Shown here: positions 9,065 through 17,512 of the stretch, piece after piece
Position numbering within the stretch: position 1 is the stretch's first letter
Layout of the letters: the number at the start of each line of letters is the position of its first letter
Assembly (NCBI RefSeq): GCF_016863495.1
Contig: NZ_BOOZ01000015.1
Coordinates: 1-64,000, forward strand
Source of the DNA: Micromonospora andamanensis
GTDB lineage: Bacteria > Actinomycetota > Actinomycetes > Mycobacteriales > Micromonosporaceae
Length of the DNA: 64,000 bases
Reading direction: 5' to 3'
Position numbers and translations under genes: made by a program
The notes under the pieces: model-generated
Databases searched by the model: none
Seen by the model: only the letters and a program-made list of their open reading frames with translations
What the model was told of the DNA's origin: nothing

Positions 9065-10894
9065 GTGCAGGCAATACGTCGAAGGCTACTCGGAGCCCCG
9101 TCCGTCGGCCCTGAGCAGGCCGAGCCGGAGCAGTCCGGCCCGGAGCAGGGCGAATCGCAGCCCCGGTCCCGGCCCGGACAGGAACGGCTGGCGGGTACCT
9201 TTCGGGTGGCGTCGCGCCTGCTGCGGCATGAATGGACGCTTGCGGCAGTCGCCGGCCTGGCATTTGCCGTTCTACTCACCTGGCCGACGCTCAAGCAGCC
9301 GTGGACGACCATCCCCGGCGACATCGGCGACCCCCCGTTGCAGGCGTGGCAGGTCGCCTGGGCCGGGCATGCCCTGGTCACCGATCCGCTCAACCTCTGG
9401 CACTCGAATACGTTCTTCCCGAATCTGTACACGTACGCCTACACCGACGTGGTGCTCGGCTACGCACCGGCCGGTCTGCTCGGCCACGGTGTAGCGGCGG
9501 CCATCTTCCGCTACAACATCCTCTACGTCCTGGCGCACGCACTCGCCTTCGTCGGGGCGTACGCCCTGGTGCGCCAACTGGGCGGTATCCGGACGGCGGC
9601 GGCCGTGGCGGGCGTCGCCTGGGCCTTCGCGCCGTGGCGGCTCGCGCACAGCGGCCATCTGAACATCCTCTCCATCGGCGGCGTCGCGCTGTGCCTGGCC
9701 ATGCTGGCTCGCGGCCACGGCTGGTCGCTGCGGGACGGTCACCGACCGGCGCTGCACCGCCCCGGATGGGTCGTGGCCGGTTGGTTGGTCGCCGCCTGGC
9801 AGGTGACCCTCGGCCTGGCGATCGGCCTGCCGCTCGCGTATTTCCTGGCCGGCACCGTGCTGGTGGTCCTGGTGGCGGTTGGCTGGGCCCGCTGGCGGAC
9901 CGGCGCCTGGGTGTTGGGTCGACGGGTGGTGCTGGCCAACCTTCTCGGTGGGGCCGTCTTCAGTGGCGTGTGCATCTGGTTGGGGACCGCCTTCCTGCGG
10001 GTGGTGGAGTTGCACCCGGAGGCGCGCCGCGACCTGTCCTGGACGGAGATGTTCTCCCCACCCCTGCGGGGATACTTCGTCGCGCCCGCGGACTCGTGGC
10101 TGTGGGGCGAGCACTTCGCGGCCGCCCGCGCCCAGTTGTCCTGGCCGCCGGAGATGGCGCTGCTGCCCGGTGTCACATTGATCGTGCTGGCCGTGGCCGG
10201 GCTGAGCTACTCGACGTTCCGGGTCCGTCACCGCGTCCTGCTCGGGCTCGGCGTGCTGGTCTCCGGCGCGCTCGGGCTGGGCAGCAACCTGGTCGGTCAG
10301 GGCGATCCGGGATACCTGACCCTGTCGCGGCTGCTGCCCGGATGGGACGCGCTACGGACCCCGGGGCGGCTGATGGTGTGGACGAGCCTGCTGCTCGCCA
10401 TTCTGGCAGCGGGCGCGATAAGCGAGTTCGGCCGGAATCGCCCCAAGCTCGGGTGGCCGAAGTCGGTGAGCGCGGTCGCGCTCCTGCTGCCCCTGCTGCT
10501 GGTCACGGTCGAGGGCGTCAACCGGACACCGCACCCCACCGTGCCGACGGCTCCGCCGGCGCTGCGGGCGGCGACCGAGCCGATCCTGGTCCTGCCCAGC
10601 AACGGGGTGGCCGAATCCGACATCATGCTCTGGTCCACCGACGGATTTCCCCGCGTCGCCAACGGTTCCGTCACCTTCCTGCCGGCCGCTCAACAGCAGA
10701 TCCGCGCGGTGACCACGACCTTCCCCGATCCGGGCAGCATCGCATTTCTCCGTCAGATCGGCATCCGGTCGGTGGTCGTCCTGCCGGATCGGCTCGCCGG
10801 CACGCCCTGGGACGGCCTGCCCACCCGACCTGTCGACGGCCTCGGCATCACCCGGGAGGAGATAGCCGGCGCCTGGGTGTACCGCCTCGGCTGA
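9065..10894 (+). CDS. polytopic membrane protein, GT-C-like
   Basis: A 609-residue membrane protein of uncertain function. After a Pro/Glu/Gln-rich cytoplasmic N-terminus of about 55 residues, around eleven hydrophobic helices follow. The first loop contains an acidic PGDIGDP segment, and a long non-membrane C-terminal domain starts near residue 480. This layout resembles GT-C-type membrane glycosyltransferases and YfhO-like proteins that act on lipid-linked sugars, but no diagnostic motif is certain. AGGAGG at 9055-9060, four bases before the GTG, supports the start. Confidence 0.55.
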   Translation: MQAIRRRLLGAPSVGPEQAEPEQSGPEQGESQPRSRPGQERLAGTFRVASRLLRHEWTLAAVAGLAFAVLLTWPTLKQPWTTIPGDIGDPPLQAWQVAWAGHALVTDPLNLWHSNTFFPNLYTYAYTDVVLGYAPAGLLGHGVAAAIFRYNILYVLAHALAFVGAYALVRQLGGIRTAAAVAGVAWAFAPWRLAHSGHLNILSIGGVALCLAMLARGHGWSLRDGHRPALHRPGWVVAGWLVAAWQVTLGLAIGLPLAYFLAGTVLVVLVAVGWARWRTGAWVLGRRVVLANLLGGAVFSGVCIWLGTAFLRVVELHPEARRDLSWTEMFSPPLRGYFVAPADSWLWGEHFAAARAQLSWPPEMALLPGVTLIVLAVAGLSYSTFRVRHRVLLGLGVLVSGALGLGSNLVGQGDPGYLTLSRLLPGWDALRTPGRLMVWTSLLLAILAAGAISEFGRNRPKLGWPKSVSAVALLLPLLLVTVEGVNRTPHPTVPTAPPALRAATEPILVLPSNGVAESDIMLWSTDGFPRVANGSVTFLPAAQQQIRAVTTTFPDPGSIAFLRQIGIRSVVVLPDRLAGTPWDGLPTRPVDGLGITREEIAGAWVYRLG

Positions 10895-10900
10895 GCCGGC

Positions 10901-10928
10901 ACGGGCGTCGTCCACGGACGACGCCCGT
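10901..10928. terminator. hairpin between convergent genes
   Basis: Perfect 13-bp inverted repeat: ACGGGCGTCGTCC at 10901-10913 pairs with 10916-10928. It sits between the ends of two converging genes and touches the stop codon of the antiporter gene. No T-tract follows, as is common in high-GC actinobacteria. It probably terminates both transcripts. Confidence 0.65.
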
Positions 10929-12406
10929 CACTCCCGGGTGGCACCCATCGGCTCGCGCACCAGGGCACCGTCGATGTAGCAGTAACGCCAGTCCTCGCCC
11001 TCTTCCAGCGACCGGATCAGCGGATGGCCGGTCCGCCGGTAGTGCTCCTCCGCGTGGTTGTTCACCGAGTCGCTGCAACAGCCCACCGCGCCACAGGTCA
11101 GACACATCCGCAGCTGCACCCAGTCGTCGCCGCTCTCCAGGCACTGCGGGCACGCCTCGGCGTCGGACTCGGTGATGTTGATCCGGTCGAGGTGGGTGCA
11201 GGCGGTGCTGATGGTCTCCTCGCGCACGTACCGCCAGTTGGAGTGCAGCAACCGGTCCGGGATGATCCGGGCCAGGTAGCGCGAGTTCGCCGCCAGCAGC
11301 GGGCTCGCCACGGCCAGGATCAGCACGTACAGGGCGATGAAGGGACCGAGGCGCCCGTCCAGGCCGGCGGCGATGGCGAGGGTGGCCAGGATCAGCGAGA
11401 ACTCGCCCCGGCCCAGCACGGTCAGGCCGACGTTCGCGGCGCCGCGTTGGTTGAGCCCGAACAGCCGACCGGCGATCAGGCCGGCCGACACGTTCGTCAC
11501 GACCGTCATCAGGACGGCCAGCAGCACCGGCACCGCCACCGAGCCGAAGTCGCCGACGTCGATGCTCAGCCCGAACACCAGGAAGAAAACCGCCGCGAAG
11601 ACGTCGCGCAGCGGCAGCACCAGGCGTTCGACCCGTTCCCGCAGAGGGGTGCGGGCGATCACCAGACCTATCATCAGTGCGCCGATCGCGTCGGAGACCC
11701 CGATCTCGGCCGACACACCGGCGACCAGCACGACCAGTCCGACCATCAGGATGGCCAGCAGTTCGTCCTCGTTGCTGTCGATCACCTTGCCGACCAGACG
11801 GGCACCGAAGCGGGCGACGGCGAAGAGCACCACCAGGTAGGCGAAGCTCAGGCCGATACGCAGCACCAGTTCCCCGGCCGATCCGGCACCGGACAGCAGC
11901 GGTGACAGCAGCGCCAGGTAGAGCGCGAGGAAGAGGTCCTCGATCACGATGATGCCGAGGATGACAGGCGTCTCCGCGTTCGCCAGGCGGCGCAGCTCGA
12001 TGAGCAGCTTGGTCACGATCGCCGAGGAGGAGATGCCGAGCGCCCCGGCGATCACGAACGCCTCGTAGCCGCCCCAGCCCAGGGCGAGGCCGAAGAGCAG
12101 GCCGGCGCCGACGTTGAGCCCGATGTACGCGCCGGCGGCGACGAAGAGCCGCTTTCCGCTGCCGAGCACCTGGTCGACGGGGAACTCGACGCCCAGGTGG
12201 AACAGGAGCAGCACCAGGCCGAGGGAGGCGAGCAGGCTCAGGTCCTCGGGATGGGCGATCAGCACCGGACCGGGGGTGCCGGGCCCGAGCAGGATGCCCG
12301 CGAGCATGAAGAACGGCACGGTGGGCAGGTTGATGCGACGACCCGCGCGGGCCAGCAGACCCGCGATCAGGACGAGGGCCCCGAAGCCCACGAGGTCAGC
12401 ATGCAC
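10928..12406 (-). CDS. CPA2 (Kef-type) cation/proton antiporter with C-terminal UBP zinc finger
   Basis: A 492-residue protein. Residues about 1-390 form a monovalent cation:proton antiporter of the KefB/KhtU type, with 12-13 hydrophobic helices. Residues about 405-480 are a UBP-type zinc finger, with zinc ligands visible in CTHLD, CPQC, CLTCGAVGCC and GHPL. UBP fingers bind free ubiquitin C-termini in eukaryotes; their bacterial role is unclear. The GTG at 12406 is preceded by AGGAG. A KhtT-like small subunit is encoded just upstream, which supports K+/H+ exchange as the activity. Regulation by ligand binding to the zinc finger is only an inference. Confidence 0.85.
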   Translation of the reverse strand: MHADLVGFGALVLIAGLLARAGRRINLPTVPFFMLAGILLGPGTPGPVLIAHPEDLSLLASLGLVLLLFHLGVEFPVDQVLGSGKRLFVAAGAYIGLNVGAGLLFGLALGWGGYEAFVIAGALGISSSAIVTKLLIELRRLANAETPVILGIIVIEDLFLALYLALLSPLLSGAGSAGELVLRIGLSFAYLVVLFAVARFGARLVGKVIDSNEDELLAILMVGLVVLVAGVSAEIGVSDAIGALMIGLVIARTPLRERVERLVLPLRDVFAAVFFLVFGLSIDVGDFGSVAVPVLLAVLMTVVTNVSAGLIAGRLFGLNQRGAANVGLTVLGRGEFSLILATLAIAAGLDGRLGPFIALYVLILAVASPLLAANSRYLARIIPDRLLHSNWRYVREETISTACTHLDRINITESDAEACPQCLESGDDWVQLRMCLTCGAVGCCSDSVNNHAEEHYRRTGHPLIRSLEEGEDWRYCYIDGALVREPMGATRE

Positions 12407-12455
12407 GGTGAGGTCTCCTGGAGCGGACTGAACGATGGCGCACGGGTCGCGACGA

Positions 12456-12683
12456 CTACTCGGAGAAGTACGTGCCGGCCAGCAGGGCGCCCACCTTACG
12501 CGCCTGTTCCTCCGACATCTCGATCACGGCCACCGGGTCGTCCTGCCCGGAGGCGAAGACGTACAGGTCACGGTTGCCGTCCCGGCGTACCACCACGGAG
12601 ATCCGCTGAGTGTTGCTGCCCAGGTCGACGTCGTACCGCTTGCCGATACCTGGAAGTTCCTGCACATATATCCCTTTACCCAT
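12456..12683 (-). CDS. KhtT N-terminal-domain-like antiporter subunit
   Basis: A 75-residue protein. It starts YVQELPGIGKRYDVD and continues with short strands, matching the N-terminal domain of KhtT-type regulatory subunits of K+/H+ antiporters. Family members of about 160 residues carry a ligand-binding RCK_C (TrkA_C) domain after it. Here a TAG stop follows immediately. The start is the ATG at 12683, preceded by GGGAGGGG. It lies 49 bases before the antiporter gene on the same strand and is presumably its partner. A longer in-frame extension upstream overlaps the oxalate decarboxylase gene and is rejected. Confidence 0.75.
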   Translation of the reverse strand: MGKGIYVQELPGIGKRYDVDLGSNTQRISVVVRRDGNRDLYVFASGQDDPVAVIEMSEEQARKVGALLAGTYFSE

Positions 12684-12760
12684 GGCCCCTCCCGCTACGC
12701 GGTCCGCGATCTCTGCGCAATGGTACGAGCCGGCCGGCGGCGTGCGGCTGGACACACGGC

Positions 12761-13894
12761 CTAGATCACCACCTGCTTGTGCTGCGGCAGGGCGTCGATC
12801 AGGGACCGGGACACGTTTATGGTGTCCGAGACGACCTCGTGCGGTGTGTTGGCCATCCACTGCATGACCGAGATGTCCTCGAACCGGGGGTGGCGGAACA
12901 TCTCCAGGAAGACAAGCGGCTCCTCGCCGGTGTTCTCGATGTAGTGCCCGTACGCGAACGGCACGTAGCCGACGTCGCCGGCTTGGAAGTCGAAGGTACG
13001 CGCGGCCGCCGAGGCGGCGAAGACGCCCATCCGTCCCCGCCCGGAGATGTAGTACTGCCACTCGTCGGTGGTCGGGTGCCAGTGCAACTCCCGCATCCCG
13101 CCCGGTTCGACCTCGACGAGTGCGGCTGCGGTGGTGGTCGAGGCGGCGAAGTTCGTCGAGTCGGCGATGCGTACGGTGCCGCCACGGAAGTGCTGCGGGG
13201 TCTGGGCGAGCATCCGGTGCTTGAAGCTGCGCGGCACGTCCCCGGTCGGGCTGACGACGCGGTCCGTCGACAGCGGCGGCGGTACCGTCCCGGCGAAGAT
13301 GTACTTCTCCCGCTGGGCCAGGTCGTCCAACTGCTCCATCGACCAGCCGAAGTTCTTCGCCAGCACCGGTTTCGGCACGTGCGCGAAAAAGTCGCTGAGC
13401 AGGAAGGTGTTGTTCTCCGAGAAGGTGCCGTCGTTGAAGACCAGCAGGAACTGCGCACCGTCCTGCAACGCCTGGATGTGGTGCGGGATGCCCTGCGGGA
13501 AGAACCACAGGTCACCGGCCTGGACATCCTCGATGAAGTTGCGCCCCTCGTGGTCGACGGCGCTGATCCGGGCGCTGCCGCTGAGCATGTACGCCCACTC
13601 CGACTCCTGGTGCCAGTGGATCTCCCGGTACGCGCCGGGTTCCAGGCCGAACTGCACGCCGGCCAACTGGGTGGCCACCGGCAGGTCCCGCATGGTGACC
13701 TCGCGGGTCCAGCCGCCCTTCTCCACCCGGGTGTGTGCCTGCGAGAAGGAGAACTTGAGGTTCGGCACCAGCCGACTGTCCGTGGTGGGCGGCACCAGCA
13801 GGTCGGGATTCTGCCGCTCCAGCTCCACGTTGCGTCCGGCGAGCGGGGCTGCCCCCTGGTCACCGCGGCGTGGTTCGGGATCCCTGTTCGCCAT
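12761..13894 (-). CDS. oxdC: bicupin oxalate decarboxylase
   Basis: A 377-residue cytoplasmic enzyme converting oxalate to formate and CO2, consuming a proton. Both cupin domains keep the metal-binding pattern: EIHWHQESEWAYM in the first (about residue 110) and ELHWHPTTDEWQYY in the second (about 285), each with a later histidine (IPHHIQ; YGHYIEN). The active-site lid reads SENNT, close to the SENST of Bacillus subtilis OxdC, whose glutamate is needed for decarboxylase rather than oxidase activity. No signal peptide is seen. A GAGGAG ribosome site precedes the ATG. The KhtT-like and antiporter genes follow on the same strand, which suggests a shared role in acid or pH stress. Confidence 0.88.
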   Translation of the reverse strand: MANRDPEPRRGDQGAAPLAGRNVELERQNPDLLVPPTTDSRLVPNLKFSFSQAHTRVEKGGWTREVTMRDLPVATQLAGVQFGLEPGAYREIHWHQESEWAYMLSGSARISAVDHEGRNFIEDVQAGDLWFFPQGIPHHIQALQDGAQFLLVFNDGTFSENNTFLLSDFFAHVPKPVLAKNFGWSMEQLDDLAQREKYIFAGTVPPPLSTDRVVSPTGDVPRSFKHRMLAQTPQHFRGGTVRIADSTNFAASTTTAAALVEVEPGGMRELHWHPTTDEWQYYISGRGRMGVFAASAAARTFDFQAGDVGYVPFAYGHYIENTGEEPLVFLEMFRHPRFEDISVMQWMANTPHEVVSDTINVSRSLIDALPQHKQVVI

Positions 13895-14127
13895 TCGGTC
13901 AACTCCTCACCTGGTCCAGGCACCGCTGGGCGACGGCAGGCCGGAATACCCGGGACGTCGCGTCGCAAACGGCGAGGGCCCCCACGATCCGGCCGCCGGC
14001 ACACTCCCGCCGTGGCTGCGCGTGGGCGACGACGGCCGATCACCACCCGGGGCACCCTCGGTGGAGCGGTTTGTCCGATCCGGCCGAGGGTGGGGCGCGC
14101 GGACGTCGGCAGGCGCGCCCGGTCCGG

Positions 14128-15582
14128 CTACGAGGTGATGCGGAAGGTGGCGTCGTTGCGCGCCTGGGCGTCGTTCACCGGATCGAGCCGTAGCTGGTAG
14201 TTGTAGTGCCGGACGTACCGGTCGGGGTAGTTGTACGACCGGAACGACGACCAGGACGAGTTGCCCAGGCCGGCGACCTGCCGGAAGGTGGCGTCGGCGG
14301 CGAAGACCGAGCTGCCGTCGTTGGCCGCCAGCACGAAGTCGAAGCCGTAGTGCCGCAGGTAGTGGCCGGGGTAGTTGACCGATTCGAACGACACGGCGGC
14401 AGCGTCGGCCAGCCCGGGCACCACCCGGAACTGGGCGTCCTGGGCCGGGTTGACGTTCGCGTCGATGCGTACGTCGTAGTTGGCGTGCCGCACGTAGCGG
14501 TCCTGATGGGTGTACGCCTGGATCCGGTTGGCCGGGGTGGTGGCACCCCAGCGCCCCAGTACCGCGCTCTCCTCGGCGGCGGTCAGGCTCAGGATCGAGC
14601 CGTGCCGTTTGCGGCTGGCACCCAGCTGGTAGTCCGTCCGGGTCCGGAAGTTCGTGACACTGCCCAGGTTGCTGGAGGTGACAGGCAGGTAGCCACGTCC
14701 GGTGGCGTACTGGTCGAGCCAGAGCGCCCATTCGTTCCGCCCGTTGAACTGCATCCACATCGGACCTTCGACGACGCTGCCGCCGCCGGTGCCGTTGGAG
14801 ATGCCGAGGTGCGAAAGGTTGCCCAGCGGCGTCCACGAGCCGAGGATCGCGTTGCTGGCCTCGATGGTGATGTGCCCGTCGGCCGATGCCCGGTAGTAGC
14901 GGTAACCGCCGACGGAGCCGGGCACCTCGACGATCTGGGTGTCGATGATGCCCTGACCGCCGCCGGGCCGTTCGATGTAGAGCTGCGGCGCGGTGAAGCT
15001 GCGGAAGTCGCTGGTCCGGACGTACCAGATGCGGTGCTTTGTCACGCCGTCGCGCAGGGAGTTCGTCGCCCAGTAGACGACGTAGTCACCTGTCGCCTGG
15101 TTGTAGATGGCCTCCGGCGCCCAGGCGTTGCCGGCGCCGGGGATACCGGCCGCGACGTTGAGCAGCCAGGGAGCGGACCAGTTCACCAGGTCGCGGGACT
15201 CCCACACCACAAGCGACGTGCTGCCCCGGTTCGCCGCGTCGTTCCACGAGGTGCCGCTGGCGATCCGCAGATCGGTGGCGACGATCCAGTACCGGTCTCC
15301 CGTGGGCGACCGCAGGAGGGATGGATCGCGTACCCCACGGGTACCGATCGTGGACAGCAGCACCGGTGCGCCGTTGTTCAGATCCCGCCAGGTCAACCCG
15401 TCCCGGCTGTGGGCGAAGTAGACCTGCTCGCCGGTGGCTGACTCGCCGGTGAAGTGCGCCATCAGGTAGCCGGTGAACGGGTCGAGCGCGGCGGCTGCGG
15501 CACGCGGCGGCTGGGCCGCCGACAGCAACAGCAGACACAGGGCGGCGAGCAGGGCGATCGCCCTGGTCAGGACTCTGGACAT
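14128..15582 (-). CDS. secreted GH43-like arabinofuranosidase with AbfB (CBM42) domain
   Basis: A 484-residue exported enzyme. Residues 1-32 form a signal peptide ending in an Ala-rich cleavage region. Residues about 35-330 show the repeated five-bladed beta-propeller pattern of GH43-type enzymes, with the acidic motif GVRDPSLL and the later WAPEAIY. Residues about 345-484 are an AbfB arabinose-binding domain, with three similar repeats such as YVRHANY, YLRHYGF and YVRHYNY. It probably removes arabinofuranose from plant arabinoxylan or arabinan. A perfect LacI-type palindrome lies 31 bases before the start codon, so induction by a sugar is likely. Confidence 0.85.
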   Translation of the reverse strand: MSRVLTRAIALLAALCLLLLSAAQPPRAAAAALDPFTGYLMAHFTGESATGEQVYFAHSRDGLTWRDLNNGAPVLLSTIGTRGVRDPSLLRSPTGDRYWIVATDLRIASGTSWNDAANRGSTSLVVWESRDLVNWSAPWLLNVAAGIPGAGNAWAPEAIYNQATGDYVVYWATNSLRDGVTKHRIWYVRTSDFRSFTAPQLYIERPGGGQGIIDTQIVEVPGSVGGYRYYRASADGHITIEASNAILGSWTPLGNLSHLGISNGTGGGSVVEGPMWMQFNGRNEWALWLDQYATGRGYLPVTSSNLGSVTNFRTRTDYQLGASRKRHGSILSLTAAEESAVLGRWGATTPANRIQAYTHQDRYVRHANYDVRIDANVNPAQDAQFRVVPGLADAAAVSFESVNYPGHYLRHYGFDFVLAANDGSSVFAADATFRQVAGLGNSSWSSFRSYNYPDRYVRHYNYQLRLDPVNDAQARNDATFRITS

Positions 15583-15612
15583 GCGGCTCTCCGTCCGTCC
15601 GGCCCGGCCGAC

Positions 15613-15624
15613 GTTAGCGCTAAC
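15613..15624. promoter_or_regulatory. LacI-family operator
   Basis: Perfect 12-bp palindrome GTTAGCGCTAAC, 31-42 bases upstream of the arabinofuranosidase-like gene. The CG-centred, AT-flanked form is typical of LacI-family operators in front of actinobacterial glycoside hydrolase genes. No LacI gene is in the window, so the regulator would act from elsewhere. Confidence 0.75.
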
Positions 15625-15786
15625 ATTTCGGCGCCGGGGCGGCCCTGGTCACTGTTTCGGGGGTGTTACGCAGTCTCCGCCTCGAATCGACAACCGTCAA
15701 GACGGTGATCGGCTCCGCCGACAGGCGACCGTCACCCGGGATTCACTGAAACCCCGGCGCCTCTCCCATCGCATCGTCAGGGTCTG

Positions 15787-16434
15787 TCAGTCGAGCGGCT
15801 GGTCGTCCGCCTCGGCACAGATCGCCGCCATCTCGCTCCGGTAGGCGGCCAGCGTCGGCAGACCCGCCGCCGCTCGTCGCTTGTCGACACCTGCCTCGTC
15901 CCGGATCGGGGTGGCGGGGACCGGCCCGTCCGTGCCGCATCGCATCTGCGTCCCGTACGCCTGCGGCTCGCCCTTGGCAACGGCCACCCGATCCTCGAGA
16001 TACGCGAGGTTGCCGGGCGACGCCTGACCGTCCGCGACGGCCGCGCGCAGCAGGTCGAGCGCCTGCTGCTGAAAGGCGGGATCGAGGTCGGCGTGCTGGG
16101 CGATCACCCAGGCCGCGTTCTCGCCGTCCTTGCCGACAAGGTCGAAGGTCGGCCATCCGTACTCTTGGATGATCTCCTTCAATCGGGCGGTGCGCTGCTC
16201 GGCGGTGTCGGCCTGGGGGCGACCCTCCAGCTCGGCCTGGTCACGTTCGAGCATCCCGACCAGTTCGTCGTGCAGCGCTTTGTCGAAGCGCACGGCCGGC
16301 TGAGAAGCCGTGGGCAGCGACTCGCTCGGCGGCACCGGCGACCCGGACGGCTCGGTGGAGCGAGGCGAGGAGGAGCAGCTCATCAGTGCGGTAAGGACAA
16401 TCAGCGGCAACGACACCCGTCGTAGGACTCTCAT
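15787..16434 (-). CDS. lipoprotein with DUF6624-like domain
   Basis: A 215-residue putative lipoprotein. The N-terminus MRVLRRVSLPLIVLTALMSC gives a lipobox ending in Cys20, so it should be anchored to the outer face of the membrane. Residues about 80-200 contain the pattern YGWPTFDLVGKDG, AQHADLDPAFQQQAL and LEDRVAVAKGEPQAYGTQM. I associate this pattern with the uncharacterised DUF6624 family. The start at 16434 is preferred over a GTG two codons earlier because it gives a clean signal peptide. Its function is unknown. Confidence 0.7.
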   Translation of the reverse strand: MRVLRRVSLPLIVLTALMSCSSSPRSTEPSGSPVPPSESLPTASQPAVRFDKALHDELVGMLERDQAELEGRPQADTAEQRTARLKEIIQEYGWPTFDLVGKDGENAAWVIAQHADLDPAFQQQALDLLRAAVADGQASPGNLAYLEDRVAVAKGEPQAYGTQMRCGTDGPVPATPIRDEAGVDKRRAAAGLPTLAAYRSEMAAICAEADDQPLD

Positions 16435-16669
16435 GAGCACCCCCGCCGCTGACGTGTGGGTCCGACGCCGGCACCTTACCGAAAGGGGCGTCCGGGGTGC
16501 TGCCCCCCGAAACGGGCCTCGACTGGACTGAGGTCCCACGCCAGGTTCCGCAATCGGCCTGAACGCAGATCAGCTACCCGGTGCCCGCCGCGCTCGAGGT
16601 GGCACTGGTACTAGCCCGTGGACCGGCCACACTGGTGCGACACATCGACCGGAACCGGGGGCCATCACG

Positions 16670-17416
16670 ATGACGACCGAGGATCGGATCCAGCCGAACG
16701 AGACCGCCGTGCCGCTGCTGCCCTGTGTGGCGGTGGACGAGACGCTTGCCTTCTGGCGGGCGCTCGGCTATGCGGTGACCTGGGAGCAGCGCAAGCCGTA
16801 CCTGTATCTGGCCTTTCGGTTCAGCGGTTTCGAGTTGCACTACGGCCGGGCGGCGAGCGGGCTCGATCCGGCCGCCGAGCAGAGCGGCGGCTGCCTGGTG
16901 ATGGTCGACGCGGTGGCGCCCTATCACGCCGCGTTCGTCGCCGGCATGCGTGGCGCGTACGGGAAGGTGCTGGCCCGGGGGCTGCCCCGGATCACCCGCT
17001 ACCGACCCGGTGCGTCGCGCTTCAGCGTCGTCGACCCGTCCGGCAACACCATCACCTTCATCCGACGGGACGAGCCGGCCGAGTTGGATTACGGCGGATC
17101 GGTGCGGTTGTCGGGACTGGCCCGGGTGCTCGACAACGCTCGGATCCTGCGCGAGTTCAAGAACGACGACAAGGCCGCCTTCCGGTCGCTGAACTCCGGG
17201 CTGCGCCGGCACGGCGACGACGCGCCCGTCGTGGAGCAGGCGTTGGCGCTCGCCGGACTGGTGGAGTTGGCCACCGCGTTGGGCAAGCTCGACGTGGTGC
17301 CCGAATGGGGCGAGCGGCTGCGCGGGCTTGCGCTGACCGGCCCGGAACTCGAACGGGTACGGCTGTCGGTGGCCCAGCCCGACGTCCTCGCGCCGTGGCT
17401 GCCCGAAGCCAGGTAG
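16670..17416 (+). CDS. VOC-superfamily (glyoxalase/bleomycin-resistance-like) protein
   Basis: A 248-residue soluble protein. Residues about 12-130 fit the vicinal-oxygen-chelate fold: an N-terminal VAVDETLAFWRALGY, a central FELHYGR carrying a histidine, and the terminal SVVDPSGNTITFIRR strand with its metal-position residue. The C-terminal 100 residues are helical and not typical of the family. Bleomycin-binding members sequester drug without catalysis, while others are dioxygenases or isomerases. The role here cannot be assigned. The gene ends just before a long inverted repeat shared with the converging argS gene. Confidence 0.75.
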   Translation: MTTEDRIQPNETAVPLLPCVAVDETLAFWRALGYAVTWEQRKPYLYLAFRFSGFELHYGRAASGLDPAAEQSGGCLVMVDAVAPYHAAFVAGMRGAYGKVLARGLPRITRYRPGASRFSVVDPSGNTITFIRRDEPAELDYGGSVRLSGLARVLDNARILREFKNDDKAAFRSLNSGLRRHGDDAPVVEQALALAGLVELATALGKLDVVPEWGERLRGLALTGPELERVRLSVAQPDVLAPWLPEAR

Positions 17417-17431
17417 ACCTGTCACCCCCAG

Positions 17432-17494
17432 CGTTGATCAAGAAGTTTTCGTCCGACTGCGCACGGGTCGGCGACGAAAACTTCTTGATCAACG
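17432..17494. terminator. long AT-rich inverted repeat between convergent genes
   Basis: A perfect 22-bp inverted repeat: 17432-17453 (starting CGTTGATCAAGAAG) pairs with 17473-17494 across a 19-base loop. It is far richer in A and T than the flanks. It lies between the stop codons of the VOC gene (17416) and argS (17513), so it probably acts as a bidirectional terminator. Its composition also suggests a dispersed intergenic repeat family. Confidence 0.7.
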
Positions 17495-17512
17495 AGATGT
17501 GGACCGCAGCGG

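Noticed and set aside
12684..13508. Upstream extension of the small KhtT-like protein
   Set aside because: The extension overlaps the oxalate decarboxylase gene in another frame, and GGGAGGGG precedes the ATG at 12683.
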